Below are positions 17,447-26,480 of a DNA stretch of 64,000 nucleotides, piece by piece. The number at the start of each line of letters is the position of its first letter. Position 1 is the stretch's first letter. The stretch is from positions 682,001-746,000 of the forward strand of contig NC_019978.1 in assembly GCF_000328625.1 (NCBI RefSeq), read 5' to 3'. The stretch is from Halobacteroides halobius DSM 5150 (GTDB lineage Bacteria; Bacillota; Halanaerobiia; Halobacteroidales; Halobacteroidaceae). The notes under the pieces were generated by a model. The model saw only the letters and a program-made list of their open reading frames with translations. It did no database searches and was not told where the DNA came from. Both the position numbers and the translations under genes were made by a program.

Positions 17447-18325
17447 ATGGAATTTGGTGAAGTATTAACTGCTATGGTAACACCCTTTAATGAGAATAAG
17501 GAAGTTGATTATGAACAGGCAATTAAATTGGCTCGATATTTAATTGATAATGGATCAGATGGGTTGTTGGTATTAGGGACAACTGGTGAAGTACCAACCT
17601 TATCTCAACAAGAAAAATTAAATTTATTAGAGATAATAATTGATGAAGTAGGAGAAGAAACAACAGTTATTGCTGGAACGGGCTGTTATTCAACTGCTAA
17701 AAGTATTGAATTTACTAACAAAGCAGAGAGAATAGGGGTAGATGGAGTCATGTTAGTAACTCCTTATTATAATAAACCACCTCAAGCTGGATTAGAGAAT
17801 CATTTTAAAGCAGTAGCTCAAGCTACCAAGTTACCTGTTATTTTGTATAATGTGCCTAGTCGAACAGGTAGGAATATAGAACCAGCTACAGTTGCTAAAT
17901 TAGCTGAAATTGATAATATTGTAGCAGTTAAAGAAGCAAGTGGCAGTGTAGAGCAAGCAGCTAAAATTAGGGCACTAACAGATGACAGTTTTATGATCTA
18001 TAGTGGTGATGATGGATTAACATTACCAATTCTATCGATTGGTGGTACCGGAGTAATTAGTGTAGCCTCTCATTTAGCTGGAAATGAAATTAAAGAGATG
18101 ATTACTGCTTATAAAGAAGGAAAAGTGGAATTAGCTGCACGAAAGAATGCAAAGTTAAATGAATTATTTGAAGCTGTATTTATGACCACTAATCCAATTC
18201 CAGTAAAGAAGGCATTAAATTTAACTGGGCCAACAGTAGGTGGATTACGTGCTCCATTGATTGAATTACCATCTGATTTAGAAAGAAAATTAAAAGAAGT
18301 ATTAGTTAATTATAAATTATTATAA
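17447..18325 (+). CDS. dapA: 4-hydroxy-tetrahydrodipicolinate synthase
   Basis: Condenses pyruvate with aspartate semialdehyde via a Schiff-base lysine. It is 292 residues, TIM barrel, with GTTGEVPTLS, the catalytic Tyr in YNVPSRTGRN and the Schiff-base Lys in VAVKEASGS. ATG at 17447 lies ten bases after GGAGG; an in-frame TTG at 17441 is closer than usual. It ends the operon; a terminator follows directly. No lysine riboswitch precedes it, unlike dapB. Confidence 0.95.
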   Translation: MEFGEVLTAMVTPFNENKEVDYEQAIKLARYLIDNGSDGLLVLGTTGEVPTLSQQEKLNLLEIIIDEVGEETTVIAGTGCYSTAKSIEFTNKAERIGVDGVMLVTPYYNKPPQAGLENHFKAVAQATKLPVILYNVPSRTGRNIEPATVAKLAEIDNIVAVKEASGSVEQAAKIRALTDDSFMIYSGDDGLTLPILSIGGTGVISVASHLAGNEIKEMITAYKEGKVELAARKNAKLNELFEAVFMTTNPIPVKKALNLTGPTVGGLRAPLIELPSDLERKLKEVLVNYKLL

Positions 18326-18330
18326 GTTAG

Positions 18331-18360
18331 GCTACCTTTAGTTAGGTAGCTTCTTTTTTT
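18331..18360 (+). terminator. Terminator after dapA
   Basis: GCTACCT (18331-18337) pairs with AGGTAGC (18344-18350), followed by TTCTTTTTTT. Confidence 0.9.
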
Positions 18361-18389
18361 AGTGATTGGCCCTAGGTTAAAATCTTATC

Positions 18390-18418
18390 TTGTATTTATA
18401 GAAAAAATCCTTTATAAT
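18390..18418 (+). promoter_or_regulatory. Sigma-A promoter of the RNase J gene
   Basis: TTGTAT (18390-18395), 17-bp spacer, TATAAT (18413-18418). It implies a leader of about 145 bases before the coding region. Confidence 0.75.
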
Positions 18419-18436
18419 ATAAATTAGAACTAATCA

Positions 18437-18521
18437 CGGGGAAGTTTTAACGCCGAATTAAACTTCGCTTATAAAAATCAGTTTTGAATTAATTTTGAGT
18501 CTACAAAGTATTAAAATTCGG
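18437..18521 (+). promoter_or_regulatory. Structured leader of the RNase J mRNA
   Basis: GAAGTTTTAA (18441-18450) can pair with TTAAACTTC (18458-18466) with one bulge, enclosing CGCCGAA. The loop-side CCGAATT (18453-18459) is also complementary to AATTCGG at 18515-18521, so two foldings compete. No known riboswitch class was recognised. Confidence 0.35.
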
Positions 18522-18570
18522 AATATTAAACAATTAGGACGGGTAAAATTTTATACGGAGGTATTATTAA

Positions 18571-20235
18571 ATGTCACAAAAAAATAATGATTCGGTTTCA
18601 ATAATTCCACTAGGAGGAATCGGAGAGATCGGTAAGAATATGATGCTAGTGGAAATGAATGATGAAATTTTGGTAGTAGATGCTGGAGTAAAATTTCCTG
18701 AAGAAGATTTACATGGTGTTGATCTTGTGATTCCAGATATTTCTTATTTATTAAGAAATAGGGAGCGTGTAAAAGGAATTGTTTTAACTCACGGACATGA
18801 AGATCATATTGGAGCTTTACCATTTATTTTAAAGAAATTAAATGTTCCAATCTATGGAACTAAATTAACTTTAGGACTTTTAAGGGAGAAGTTAAAATCC
18901 CATAATCTACTATCTAGGTCTTATTTAAGACAAGTAAATCCTGGTAATTCTACTAAAGTAGGTTCTTTTAAAGTTGATTTTATTCGAGTCAATCATAGTA
19001 TTGCTGATGCATGTGCTTTAGCAATTCATACACCATTAGGTGCAATTGTGTATGCTAGTGATTTTAAATTTGACCAAACTCCGATTAAAGGGGAAATGAC
19101 TGATATCCATAAATTTGCTGAATTAGGTGATGAAGGAGTTCTAGCTTTATTCTCAGATAGTACTAATGTAGAAAGAGAAGGATACACTAATTCAGAAAGG
19201 CAAGTAGGTCAAACTTTGAATAATGCTTTTGAAAATGCAAATGAAAAGATATTAGTAGCTAGTTTTGCTTCAAATTTCCATCGGATTCAGCAAGTATTTG
19301 ATATGGCAGTTAAATATAATCGTAAAGTAGCCTTAAGTGGTCGGAGTATGCTCAATAATGTAAAAATTGGTAGAGAATTAGGTTATTTTGAGGTTCCCGA
19401 TAATTTAATTATTGATATAAATGAGATCAATAATTTTTCACCTGATAAGGTAGTATTATTAATGACTGGTAGTCAAGGAGAACCAAGAGCAGCCTTAACT
19501 AGAATGTCAAGAGGAGACCATAGAATAAGTTTAAATAAAGGAGATACAGTTGTTGTCTCTGCAACTGCTATTCCTGGTAATGCTAAAGCTGTTGGTCATA
19601 CAATTAATCAATTATTTAAGCAGGGAGCAAATGTAATTTATGAAGCATTATCTGGAGTACATGTTTCAGGTCATGCTAGTCGAGAAGAATTAAAATTAAT
19701 GTTAAACTTAACTCGTCCTAAATATTTCTTCCCGGTTCATGGAGAGTACAGACATTTACATTTGCATGCTGATTTAGCTAAGAAAGTAGGAGTTCTTAAA
19801 AATAATATCTTTCTTCCTGATTTAGGAGATCGGATTGTTTTAACAGAAGATAAAGGTTATACCCAAGGTACAGTTCCTGCAGGGAGAATACTAGTAGATG
19901 GTTTAGGTGTTGGTGATGTAGGTAGTATTGTACTACGGGATAGAAGATTATTATCTGAAAATGGAATATTGATGGTAGTAGTTACAATTAATAGTAAAGG
20001 GCAAGTGGTAGCTGGTCCAGATATTATTACACGTGGTTTTGTTTATGTAAGAGGTTCAGAAAAATTAATTAATGATGCTACTGAAAGAGTAGAAAAAGTA
20101 TTGTCTAAATGTGAGGAAAAGCATATTACTGAATGGTCAGTATTAAAATCTAAGATTAGAGATGCCTTAGATAGTTATTTATATAGACGAACTAAGCGTA
20201 ATCCAATGATTATGCCAATTATCATGGAAGTATAA
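18571..20235 (+). CDS. Ribonuclease J
   Basis: Metallo-beta-lactamase/beta-CASP ribonuclease with endonuclease and 5'-3' exonuclease activity, central to mRNA decay and rRNA maturation in Bacillota. It is 554 residues, the family length. Zinc motif HGHEDH (74-79), then NHSIADACALAI, the beta-CASP part with SGRSML and MTGSQGEP, and the C-terminal VHGEYRHL. ATG at 18571 follows ACGGAGG. Position after dapA matches rnjB (ymfA) of Bacillus, but it is the only copy visible here, so rnjA or rnjB cannot be assigned. Confidence 0.95.
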   Translation: MSQKNNDSVSIIPLGGIGEIGKNMMLVEMNDEILVVDAGVKFPEEDLHGVDLVIPDISYLLRNRERVKGIVLTHGHEDHIGALPFILKKLNVPIYGTKLTLGLLREKLKSHNLLSRSYLRQVNPGNSTKVGSFKVDFIRVNHSIADACALAIHTPLGAIVYASDFKFDQTPIKGEMTDIHKFAELGDEGVLALFSDSTNVEREGYTNSERQVGQTLNNAFENANEKILVASFASNFHRIQQVFDMAVKYNRKVALSGRSMLNNVKIGRELGYFEVPDNLIIDINEINNFSPDKVVLLMTGSQGEPRAALTRMSRGDHRISLNKGDTVVVSATAIPGNAKAVGHTINQLFKQGANVIYEALSGVHVSGHASREELKLMLNLTRPKYFFPVHGEYRHLHLHADLAKKVGVLKNNIFLPDLGDRIVLTEDKGYTQGTVPAGRILVDGLGVGDVGSIVLRDRRLLSENGILMVVVTINSKGQVVAGPDIITRGFVYVRGSEKLINDATERVEKVLSKCEEKHITEWSVLKSKIRDALDSYLYRRTKRNPMIMPIIMEV

Positions 20236-20238
20236 AGG

Positions 20239-20275
20239 TTAGGGTGGTTAAATGCCACCCTAATTTTATTTTTTT
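20239..20275 (+). terminator. Terminator after the RNase J gene
   Basis: TTAGGGTGG (20239-20247) pairs with CCACCCTAA (20255-20263), followed by TTTTATTTTTTT. Confidence 0.92.
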
Positions 20276-20339
20276 GTAGGAATTTAATTTATCTAACAAG
20301 AATATAATAAACTAGAAGAACTTAAAAGGAGTTGTTATA

Positions 20340-21092
20340 ATGAAAAAACAACTACAAGTATTAGTATTCTTCGTTTTAGTGGTGGGTTTATTAGTCTCTA
20401 GTACTATTAGTTTAGCAAATTCTAAAACAGCTTATCAAGAATACAAGCTAGGATTGAATAATTTTAGAAATGGTAATTACCAACAAGCAGTTGTGAATTT
20501 AATAGAATCAATTTCTATAGATCCTGATTTGTTATATCCTCATTACATACTGGGATTAAGTTATGATAGGTTAGAAAAATATAGTTTTGCTGAAACTCAG
20601 TTAGAGAAGGCTCATCAAATTAATCCCGAGCATTATAGGGTATTAATTAACTTAGGGCGAGTTTATCTAGACCAAGGAAAAATAAAAGAAGCGATAAAAG
20701 TTTTAAAGAGAGCGATTCAAGTTAAGCAAGATCAAGATGAAGCTTATAATATATTAGGAAGAGCTTATATGAAACAAGGATTATTAAAAAAATCAATCAA
20801 GTATTATAAACAGGCAGTACATAAAAATAAGAAAAATTGTTATGCTATTAATAATTTAGGTTTGGCTTATATTCGAATTAGTCAGTATAAAAAAGCAGTT
20901 TCTATTTTAAGACTAGGAGCTAAATTAGATTCTAAACTATCTTATTTATATAATAATCTGGGAATTGCTTATGAGAATACAGGCCAACTGTTAGAAGCTC
21001 AAGAAGCTTATCAACAAGCACTAAAGTTAAAGTCTAATTATCAAAAGGCTCAGATTAATTTAAAAAGAGTAAACAGATTATTAAGTAATTAA
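20340..21092 (+). CDS. Secreted tetratricopeptide-repeat protein
   Basis: A 250-residue protein with a signal peptide (about 1-26, cleavage near SLANS) and about six TPR units (for example YILGLSYDRLEKYSFAE, YNILGRAYMKQGLLKKSIKYY and YNNLGIAYENTGQLLEAQEAY). TPR domains bind proteins, so an extracytoplasmic scaffold role is likely; no specific partner is suggested. ATG at 20340 follows AAAGGAGTTGTTA. It stands alone between RNase J and a small unknown gene. Confidence 0.8.
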   Translation: MKKQLQVLVFFVLVVGLLVSSTISLANSKTAYQEYKLGLNNFRNGNYQQAVVNLIESISIDPDLLYPHYILGLSYDRLEKYSFAETQLEKAHQINPEHYRVLINLGRVYLDQGKIKEAIKVLKRAIQVKQDQDEAYNILGRAYMKQGLLKKSIKYYKQAVHKNKKNCYAINNLGLAYIRISQYKKAVSILRLGAKLDSKLSYLYNNLGIAYENTGQLLEAQEAYQQALKLKSNYQKAQINLKRVNRLLSN

Positions 21093-21202
21093 TTAAAATT
21101 AATAATGAATTATTTTTTAGATAATGAAACAAATAAAGAAACACTTGTTAAATCTATAACACATATATTATAATAAAAATAAAAGGTATAAAGGAGGGAG
21201 AT

Positions 21203-21475
21203 ATGAGAAGATCAAAGGGGGATTATGAGGTTTTATTAGAAATTACTGATGCTGATAATCTCAACAATAGTTATGCCTTATTAAGGGATGAAGAGCGGTA
21301 TGGAATAGAGAATAATAATATTAACTCACCTTATAATGGAGTGACATGGAAGAATTCAGCTGACGAAATGCTAGATTATATAGAAGAAAATGTAGAAGAA
21401 ACAGATGATTATATAAAAGAACATTTTATTGGTGCAATAAAGGGAAAATTGAAAATGCTATCATATCAGCAATAA
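21203..21475 (+). CDS. Hypothetical acidic protein, 90 residues
   Basis: Not recognised. The 90-residue product has no signal peptide or membrane segment and is acidic in the second half (EEEN-type stretch NVEETDDYIKEH). AAAGGAGGGAGAT before ATG at 21203 is a strong binding site, and a clean terminator follows, so it is very probably a real single-gene unit. Confidence 0.7.
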   Translation: MRRSKGDYEVLLEITDADNLNNSYALLRDEERYGIENNNINSPYNGVTWKNSADEMLDYIEENVEETDDYIKEHFIGAIKGKLKMLSYQQ

Positions 21476-21480
21476 TTTCA

Positions 21481-21508
21481 ACCGCCTAAAAAGGCGGTTT
21501 TTTTATAT
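21481..21508 (+). terminator. Terminator after the 90-residue gene
   Basis: ACCGCC (21481-21486) pairs with GGCGGT (21493-21498), loop TAAAAA, followed by TTTTTTTATATTT. Confidence 0.93.
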
Positions 21509-21551
21509 TTATAATTTAAAATGGACATACTAAAAATGAGAGGTGATTATA

Positions 21552-21680
21552 ATGTATATAGATTTAACTGGGGTAAAAGAAAGGATGACTGAAAGGCAAA
21601 TTTTTATAAATAGGCTGCAAAAGATGGATAAAAATGGAGTTGAAAAAGAGATAGAAGGTGAAATAAAAGACAATATTTAG
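21552..21680 (+). CDS. Small unknown protein, 42 residues
   Basis: Begins MYIDLTGVKERMTERQ and ends KDNI. GAGAGGTGATTATA before ATG at 21552 is a good ribosome binding site, and a terminator starts 11 bases after the TAG at 21678-21680. The product is charged and helix-prone with no membrane segment. It does not match the Spo0E signature or any family known to me. Independent gene bounded by terminators on both sides. Confidence 0.6.
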   Translation: MYIDLTGVKERMTERQIFINRLQKMDKNGVEKEIEGEIKDNI

Positions 21681-21690
21681 TATGAAATAT

Positions 21691-21720
21691 AAAGAGCAAC
21701 GCCGAAACGTTGCTCTTTTA
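21691..21720. terminator. Bidirectional terminator
   Basis: AAAGAGCAACG (21691-21701) pairs with CGTTGCTCTTT (21708-21718), with A-run before and T-run after, so it can serve the small gene at 21552 and the convergent queT. Confidence 0.9.
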
Positions 21721-21727
21721 ATAGTAG

Positions 21728-22204
21728 TTAACCTCGAATCTGATCTCCCCATTTTTCTGCAAGATAACCAACTAGTGGAATTCCTATGATATAAACAGAA
21801 ATTGCTTCTCCAAGACCTACATAGAGGCTAGTAATCCAATAGGGAAGTCCAATCGTAAATTTTAGAATTAAAGCTACTCCCAAGCCATTAATAAGTACAG
21901 GATAGAGTCCTGCTGTCCATTTATTATGTGCTCTAGTAGCTAATAACCCTGCGATTAATGTTAATAGACTACCAAAAATAATATCAATTAAGCCTAATCC
22001 ACCAAATATATTAGCTATCATGCAACCAATCCATAATCCTATAGCAGCCCACGGGCCAAAGTAAAAAGGTAATAATGTTAGTGCTTCAGAGATTCTAACT
22101 TGAATTTGGCCATATGAAATAGGCGCAAATAATAGAGTAATTACTGTATATATAGCAGCTAGAATTCCTATTTTAGCAATTAGTTTAGAGTTAATCTTAG
22201 CCAT
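21728..22204 (-). CDS. queT: QueT family transporter (ECF S component for queuosine precursor)
   Basis: Integral membrane protein, 158 residues with about five membrane segments, likely the substrate-binding S component of an ECF importer for a queuosine precursor. Family sequence APISYGQIQVRISEALTLLPFYFGPWAAIGLWIGC is diagnostic. ATG at 22204 touches the AAAGGAG site with no spacer. ATT four codons later is nine bases from it, giving MNSKLIAKIG, which resembles family starts. No convincing preQ1 riboswitch was seen upstream. Confidence 0.85.
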   Translation of the reverse strand: MAKINSKLIAKIGILAAIYTVITLLFAPISYGQIQVRISEALTLLPFYFGPWAAIGLWIGCMIANIFGGLGLIDIIFGSLLTLIAGLLATRAHNKWTAGLYPVLINGLGVALILKFTIGLPYWITSLYVGLGEAISVYIIGIPLVGYLAEKWGDQIRG

Positions 22205-22415
22205 CTCCTTTCTATTTTTACGTATTCTTAATTTTTCCTTCTGTCATTGTATTATTCAAGGCTATAGTAAAAAGTCCTTGTTTTAGTTTTATATTTTTGA
22301 AGCAGAGACTCTTATGGTAAATATTTACTGATAATATTTAACTAAATTTAGTTTAAAATTTCTGATAAAACTAAAAATATTACTGTAAAAATAAAATCAG
22401 GGTAGAGAAAGGAGT

Positions 22416-25130
22416 GTGGAGATTATCAGTTCAGAGAACAAAGAATCAATAACTTATCATAAATCGATTGACCAAATAACTGATGAGTTTAACACTAAGC
22501 AAGAAGAGGGACTTTCTGAGAGTGAAGCTAAAAAGAGATTAGATGATTACGGGCCAAATCAACTAAAACAGGAGTCAGCTATCTCTCCTTGGGAGATCTT
22601 AGTAGAACAGTTTAAAAATATTATTGTTATTTTATTAATTATTGCTTCTGGAATTTCTTTTGTGATTGGTGATGTTTTAGAAGGAGTTGCAGTTTTAGCT
22701 GTAATTATTATCAATGCTATATTCGGCTTTTTTACTGAATATAAAGCTGAAAAATCCGTTCAAGCCCTTAAAGAGATGGTAACGACAAAGGCTAAAGTGA
22801 TTCGGGATGGTAGTTTAACGGAAGTCGATGCTGATAAGATTGTACCAGGTGATTTATTAGTTTTAGATGAAGGAGATAAGGTCACAGCAGATGGGAGATT
22901 AATCAAAGCTGATAACTTAGCTATTGCTGAGGCTGTTTTAACAGGTGAAGCAGAGCCTGTAGATAAGAATACTGATACTTTAAAAAAAGAGGATATACCT
23001 CTTGCTGAACGTAGTAATATGGTCTTTATGGGTTCATCGGTTACTAGAGGTAATGGAGTTGCTGTGGTAACTGGTACAGCAACTGATACACAGATGGGCC
23101 AAATTAGTGATATGTTACATGAAACTGAATCAGAAGCAACTCCATTAGAAGAAAGATTAGATAAAATGGGTAAATCATTAATAGTAGTTACTTTAGTGAT
23201 TGCCGCTATTGTATCAGTAGTTGGGATCTTTATTGGTCGAGAAGTAATGGAGATGATTGAAACAGGAGTTGCTTTAGCCATTGCTGCTGTGCCAGAAGGT
23301 TTACCAGCAGTAGCTACAATAACTCTAGCAATTGGAATGAAAAAGATGGCCCAGTATAATGCTTTAGTTAAACGATTACCAGCAGTAGAAACATTAGGTT
23401 CTACAACAGTTATTTGTACAGATAAAACAGGAACTTTAACTGAGAATCAGATGACCTTAAAGGAGATTTATCTTGGTCAAGATGAAGATGTAGTAGAGAT
23501 TACAGGAACAGGTTATAAACCAGAAGGTGAATTTAAAATAGGAGAAGAAACCATTAATCCACAAGAGAATGAGAAGTTATCACTTATTTTAAAAGGTGGA
23601 ACATTATGTAGTAATGCGGTAGTTAAAGAAGAAGATTCTCTATGGAATGTAGTAGGGGATCCTACTGAGGGTGCTTTGGTTACAGCAGCTCAAAAAGCAG
23701 GTTTTGATCGAGAAGAAATGCAACATGAAGGCGGATATGAAAAGTTAGAAGAAATTCCTTTTACTTCGGACGCAAAATACATGGCAGTATCTTATCAAAC
23801 TCCAGAAGAAAAAGAGTTAGTAGTAGCTAAAGGAGCGCCTAGTGTAATTATTGATATGTGTGATCAGATTAGTACGCAAGGAGATGTTAAATCTTTAGCC
23901 GAGAGTACTAAAGAGAATCTTAGAGAAAAAAATGAAGCTATGGCCCAAAAAGGTTTAAGGGTCTTGGCCCTAGCCTATCAAAAGAGTGAAGAACAAAATT
24001 CTCCTTTAGAAAGTAGTGTCAAATCAGGACTTATCTTTTTAGGATTTGTAGGAATGGTAGATCCACCACGGCCTGATGTTAAGGAAGCAATTACAGAAGC
24101 AAGTAGAGCAGGGGTTAAAACAGTTATGATTACTGGTGACCAGCGTGATACTGCTCAAGCAATTGGTCGTAAGGTAGGGATTGCTGATAAAAATAAAGGA
24201 GCAGTAACGGGAGAAGAAATTGAGGGTCTTTCATTAGCAAATTTAATCCAAAAGATTAAAAATAACTCAATATTTTCTCGGGTGTCTCCAGAAAACAAAT
24301 TAGATATTATTAAGGCTCTAAATGAAGAAGATGAAATTACAGCAATGACTGGAGATGGTGTTAATGATGCACCTGCCTTAAAAAGAGCTAATATTGGAGT
24401 AGCAATGGGCCAACGTGGTACAGCAGTAGCTAGAGAAGCATCAGATATGATCTTGCTAGACGATAACTTTGCTACTATTGTAAAAGCTGTTAGACAAGGT
24501 CGAGTAATTTTTGATAATATTCAAAAGTTTATTTATTATCTTTTTTCTTGTAACTTAAGTGAGATTCTTCTTATCTTTTTAGGGATTATTTTACAGGTTC
24601 CTATTCCATTGCTTACTTTACAGATTCTGTGGTTAAATCTCGTTACTGATGTCTTCCCGGCACTTACTTTAGCCTGGGAACCACCTGAAGAAGAAGTAAT
24701 GGAGCAACCACCACGTAATCCTACGCAAGGAATTTTAACCGCTGATTTTAAGAAAAGAATTGGCTTACATGCTTTGATTGTTTCTTTAGGTCCACTATTA
24801 GTTTATTTATATGCTCTTAATATCGAATTACCACTAGCTACAAGTCGGACTATGAGTTTTGTGACCCTTGCTTTTGTGCAATTATTTCATGTTTTCGATG
24901 CTCGACGAGAAGAAGGATTAGGTTTTGATAAGACAATGTTTGAGAATATTTATTTATGGGGTGCTATTGTAATAACAATTTCATTGCAACTGGTAGCTGT
25001 TTATCTACCTTTCTTTCAACCAATTTTAAATACAGTACCTTTGCCATGGAATTTATGGATGATAGTTTTATCAGGGTCTATTATTCCAATTATTATTATT
25101 CAACTTTCAAAACTGATATTTGCCAAATAA
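22416..25130 (+). CDS. Calcium-transporting-type P2 P-type ATPase
   Basis: Cation-pumping ATPase of 904 residues, SERCA-like. It has a cation-ATPase N-terminal domain, about ten membrane segments, the actuator motif TGEAEPVDK (Ser of TGES is Ala), VPEGLPAVATITLAIG in M4, DKTGTLTENQ with the phosphorylated Asp, and GDGVNDAPALK. Likely exports Ca2+; Na+ or K+ cannot be excluded. The GTG at 22416 is only one base after AAAGGAG, whereas ATT at 22422 is seven bases away, so the true start is uncertain by two codons. Confidence 0.9.
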   Translation: MEIISSENKESITYHKSIDQITDEFNTKQEEGLSESEAKKRLDDYGPNQLKQESAISPWEILVEQFKNIIVILLIIASGISFVIGDVLEGVAVLAVIIINAIFGFFTEYKAEKSVQALKEMVTTKAKVIRDGSLTEVDADKIVPGDLLVLDEGDKVTADGRLIKADNLAIAEAVLTGEAEPVDKNTDTLKKEDIPLAERSNMVFMGSSVTRGNGVAVVTGTATDTQMGQISDMLHETESEATPLEERLDKMGKSLIVVTLVIAAIVSVVGIFIGREVMEMIETGVALAIAAVPEGLPAVATITLAIGMKKMAQYNALVKRLPAVETLGSTTVICTDKTGTLTENQMTLKEIYLGQDEDVVEITGTGYKPEGEFKIGEETINPQENEKLSLILKGGTLCSNAVVKEEDSLWNVVGDPTEGALVTAAQKAGFDREEMQHEGGYEKLEEIPFTSDAKYMAVSYQTPEEKELVVAKGAPSVIIDMCDQISTQGDVKSLAESTKENLREKNEAMAQKGLRVLALAYQKSEEQNSPLESSVKSGLIFLGFVGMVDPPRPDVKEAITEASRAGVKTVMITGDQRDTAQAIGRKVGIADKNKGAVTGEEIEGLSLANLIQKIKNNSIFSRVSPENKLDIIKALNEEDEITAMTGDGVNDAPALKRANIGVAMGQRGTAVAREASDMILLDDNFATIVKAVRQGRVIFDNIQKFIYYLFSCNLSEILLIFLGIILQVPIPLLTLQILWLNLVTDVFPALTLAWEPPEEEVMEQPPRNPTQGILTADFKKRIGLHALIVSLGPLLVYLYALNIELPLATSRTMSFVTLAFVQLFHVFDARREEGLGFDKTMFENIYLWGAIVITISLQLVAVYLPFFQPILNTVPLPWNLWMIVLSGSIIPIIIIQLSKLIFAK

Positions 25131-25219
25131 TAAAGTATTTTTTGCCAGTAATATAAATCTAGATTTTTCCTATACTAACTAATAGAATAGTTTCTAAAAT
25201 ACCAAAGGGAGTGATCTTG

Positions 25220-26122
25220 TTGGATCAAGATAATAAATCAGTTAATCAGGATATTCAAAACTCACCTAATATTGGAACCCAGCCGAATCCAAATCGAGGG
25301 CAAAAGAAAAAAAAGCAACAACAGCAAGCTAAACAGGCTAAGCAGAAAATGAACCAATTAAAGCAATTAGGACAATTAAATTTACCTCAGGGTGAAAGTA
25401 ATATTCATGCTCTAACAATTGTTGGTCAAATTGAGGGGCATAAGGTCTTACCGCCTAAAAACAAAACAACTAAGTATGAACATCTACTGCCACAATTAAT
25501 AGCTATTGAACAAAGTCCTAAGATTGAAGGAGTAGTAGTTATTTTAAATACAGTAGGAGGAGATATTGAAGCTGGTCTAGCTATTTCAGAGATGCTTAAT
25601 AGTTTATCTAAACCAACTGTCTCTTTAGTTTTAGGTGGTGGACACAGTATTGGTGTACCAATTGCTGTAGCAACTGATTATTCATTTATAGCTGGATCTG
25701 CTACTATGACTATTCATCCTGTAAGATTAACAGGGATGGTAATCGGTGTGCCACAAACTTATGATTATTTAAATAAGATGCAAGAAAGAATTACTCAATT
25801 TGTTGCTGAAAACTCTAGTGTTTCTGGAAAAAGATTTGAAGAATTAATGTTTGAGACAGGAGAATTAGTAAGGGACGTAGGAACAGTATTGATTGGAGAT
25901 GAAGCAGTAAAAGAGGGAGTTATTCAAGAAGTAGGAGGTTTAGGTAATGCTATTAAAAAGCTTAATACGTTGATTGCTGAAGATAAGAAACAAAATCCTA
26001 GTAAGTATCAGCAAGCTCCTCCTAAAAATCAACAGCAACCTAATCCTAGAGAGAGTGTAATGCAAGCTATATCCAAAGAGCAAGGAATGATTGAATCAAT
26101 GAATCAAGATGGTGATGTATAA
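25220..26122 (+). CDS. tepA: Translocation-enhancing protein TepA, ClpP-like
   Basis: ClpP-fold serine protease family protein of about 300 residues, with a low-complexity Lys/Gln-rich N-terminus ([19 protein letters not shown]) and the protease fold from about residue 60. Catalytic Ser is in [13 protein letters not shown], His in TIHPVRLTG. In Bacillus TepA lies before ylzJ and spoIIIE, as here. The start is one of two TTG codons (25217 or 25220), five to eight bases after GGGAG. Its TAA overlaps the ylzJ-like ATG by one base. Confidence 0.88.
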   Translation: MDQDNKSVNQDIQNSPNIGTQPNPNRGQKKKKQQQQAKQAKQKMNQLKQLGQLNLPQGESNIHALTIVGQIEGHKVLPPKNKTTKYEHLLPQLIAIEQSPKIEGVVVILNTVGGDIEAGLAISEMLNSLSKPTVSLVLGGGHSIGVPIAVATDYSFIAGSATMTIHPVRLTGMVIGVPQTYDYLNKMQERITQFVAENSSVSGKRFEELMFETGELVRDVGTVLIGDEAVKEGVIQEVGGLGNAIKKLNTLIAEDKKQNPSKYQQAPPKNQQQPNPRESVMQAISKEQGMIESMNQDGDV

Positions 26123-26331
26123 TGCTTTATTCTATTATTTCAGAAGATAATATAGTAGAAGAAGATGAAATGAAACAGAAAAAAGAAGTGGAAATCAATG
26201 GGGTAACTATGGAAGTTGATCTAGATAATCCTTATTCGGGTAAGGTAACTAGAATTATTAGTTCTAACCCACAGGATTATTTAAATAATCAATTAGGAAC
26301 TAAAGTGAAGTTTGGCCCTGATTTTGAGTAA
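26122..26331 (+). CDS. YlzJ-like protein
   Basis: A 69-residue protein between tepA and ftsK, the position of ylzJ in Bacillus; the start [15 protein letters not shown] resembles family members (ILYTIMP-type). Function unknown. The ATG overlaps the tepA stop, so the two are translationally coupled. Followed by a terminator. The middle contains VEINGVTMEVDLDNPYSGKVTRIIS. Confidence 0.7.
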   Translation: MLYSIISEDNIVEEDEMKQKKEVEINGVTMEVDLDNPYSGKVTRIISSNPQDYLNNQLGTKVKFGPDFE

Positions 26332-26333
26332 AG

Positions 26334-26364
26334 AATAACCGTCCGTAAGGGCGGTTATTTTAGT
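26334..26364 (+). terminator. Terminator after the ylzJ-like gene
   Basis: AATAACCGTCC (26334-26344) pairs with GGGCGGTTATT (26349-26359), loop GTAA, followed by TTAG and T-rich DNA. Confidence 0.85.
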
Positions 26365-26414
26365 GTTAGAGTACTAATTTAATTTAATTTTTACTATATA
26401 AATTATTTAACTTA

Positions 26415-26423
26415 TGTTATAAT
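26415..26423 (+). promoter_or_regulatory. Extended -10 promoter before the Na/Pi transporter gene
   Basis: TGTTATAAT: TATAAT (26418-26423) preceded by TG (26415-26416). No good -35 at 17 bp, which is acceptable for extended -10 promoters. Confidence 0.4.
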
Positions 26424-26480
26424 ATAGAATTGGTTGTAATATGTTGTACTACAGTAAATAAAATTGAAAGGGGTCGGTAA

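Noticed and set aside
18437-18521. Known riboswitch before the RNase J gene (c-di-AMP, lysine or other).
   Set aside because: CGCCGAA resembles pieces of several riboswitches, but no full set of conserved blocks is present.
22205-22415. preQ1 riboswitch before queT.
   Set aside because: The upstream minus strand has A-rich stretches and a weak CAAGG/CCTTG stem, but not the conserved preQ1 core.
22760-23281. A 173-codon open frame on the minus strand.
   Set aside because: It lies inside the ATPase gene, has no ribosome site and no recognisable domain; it is a shadow of the real gene.
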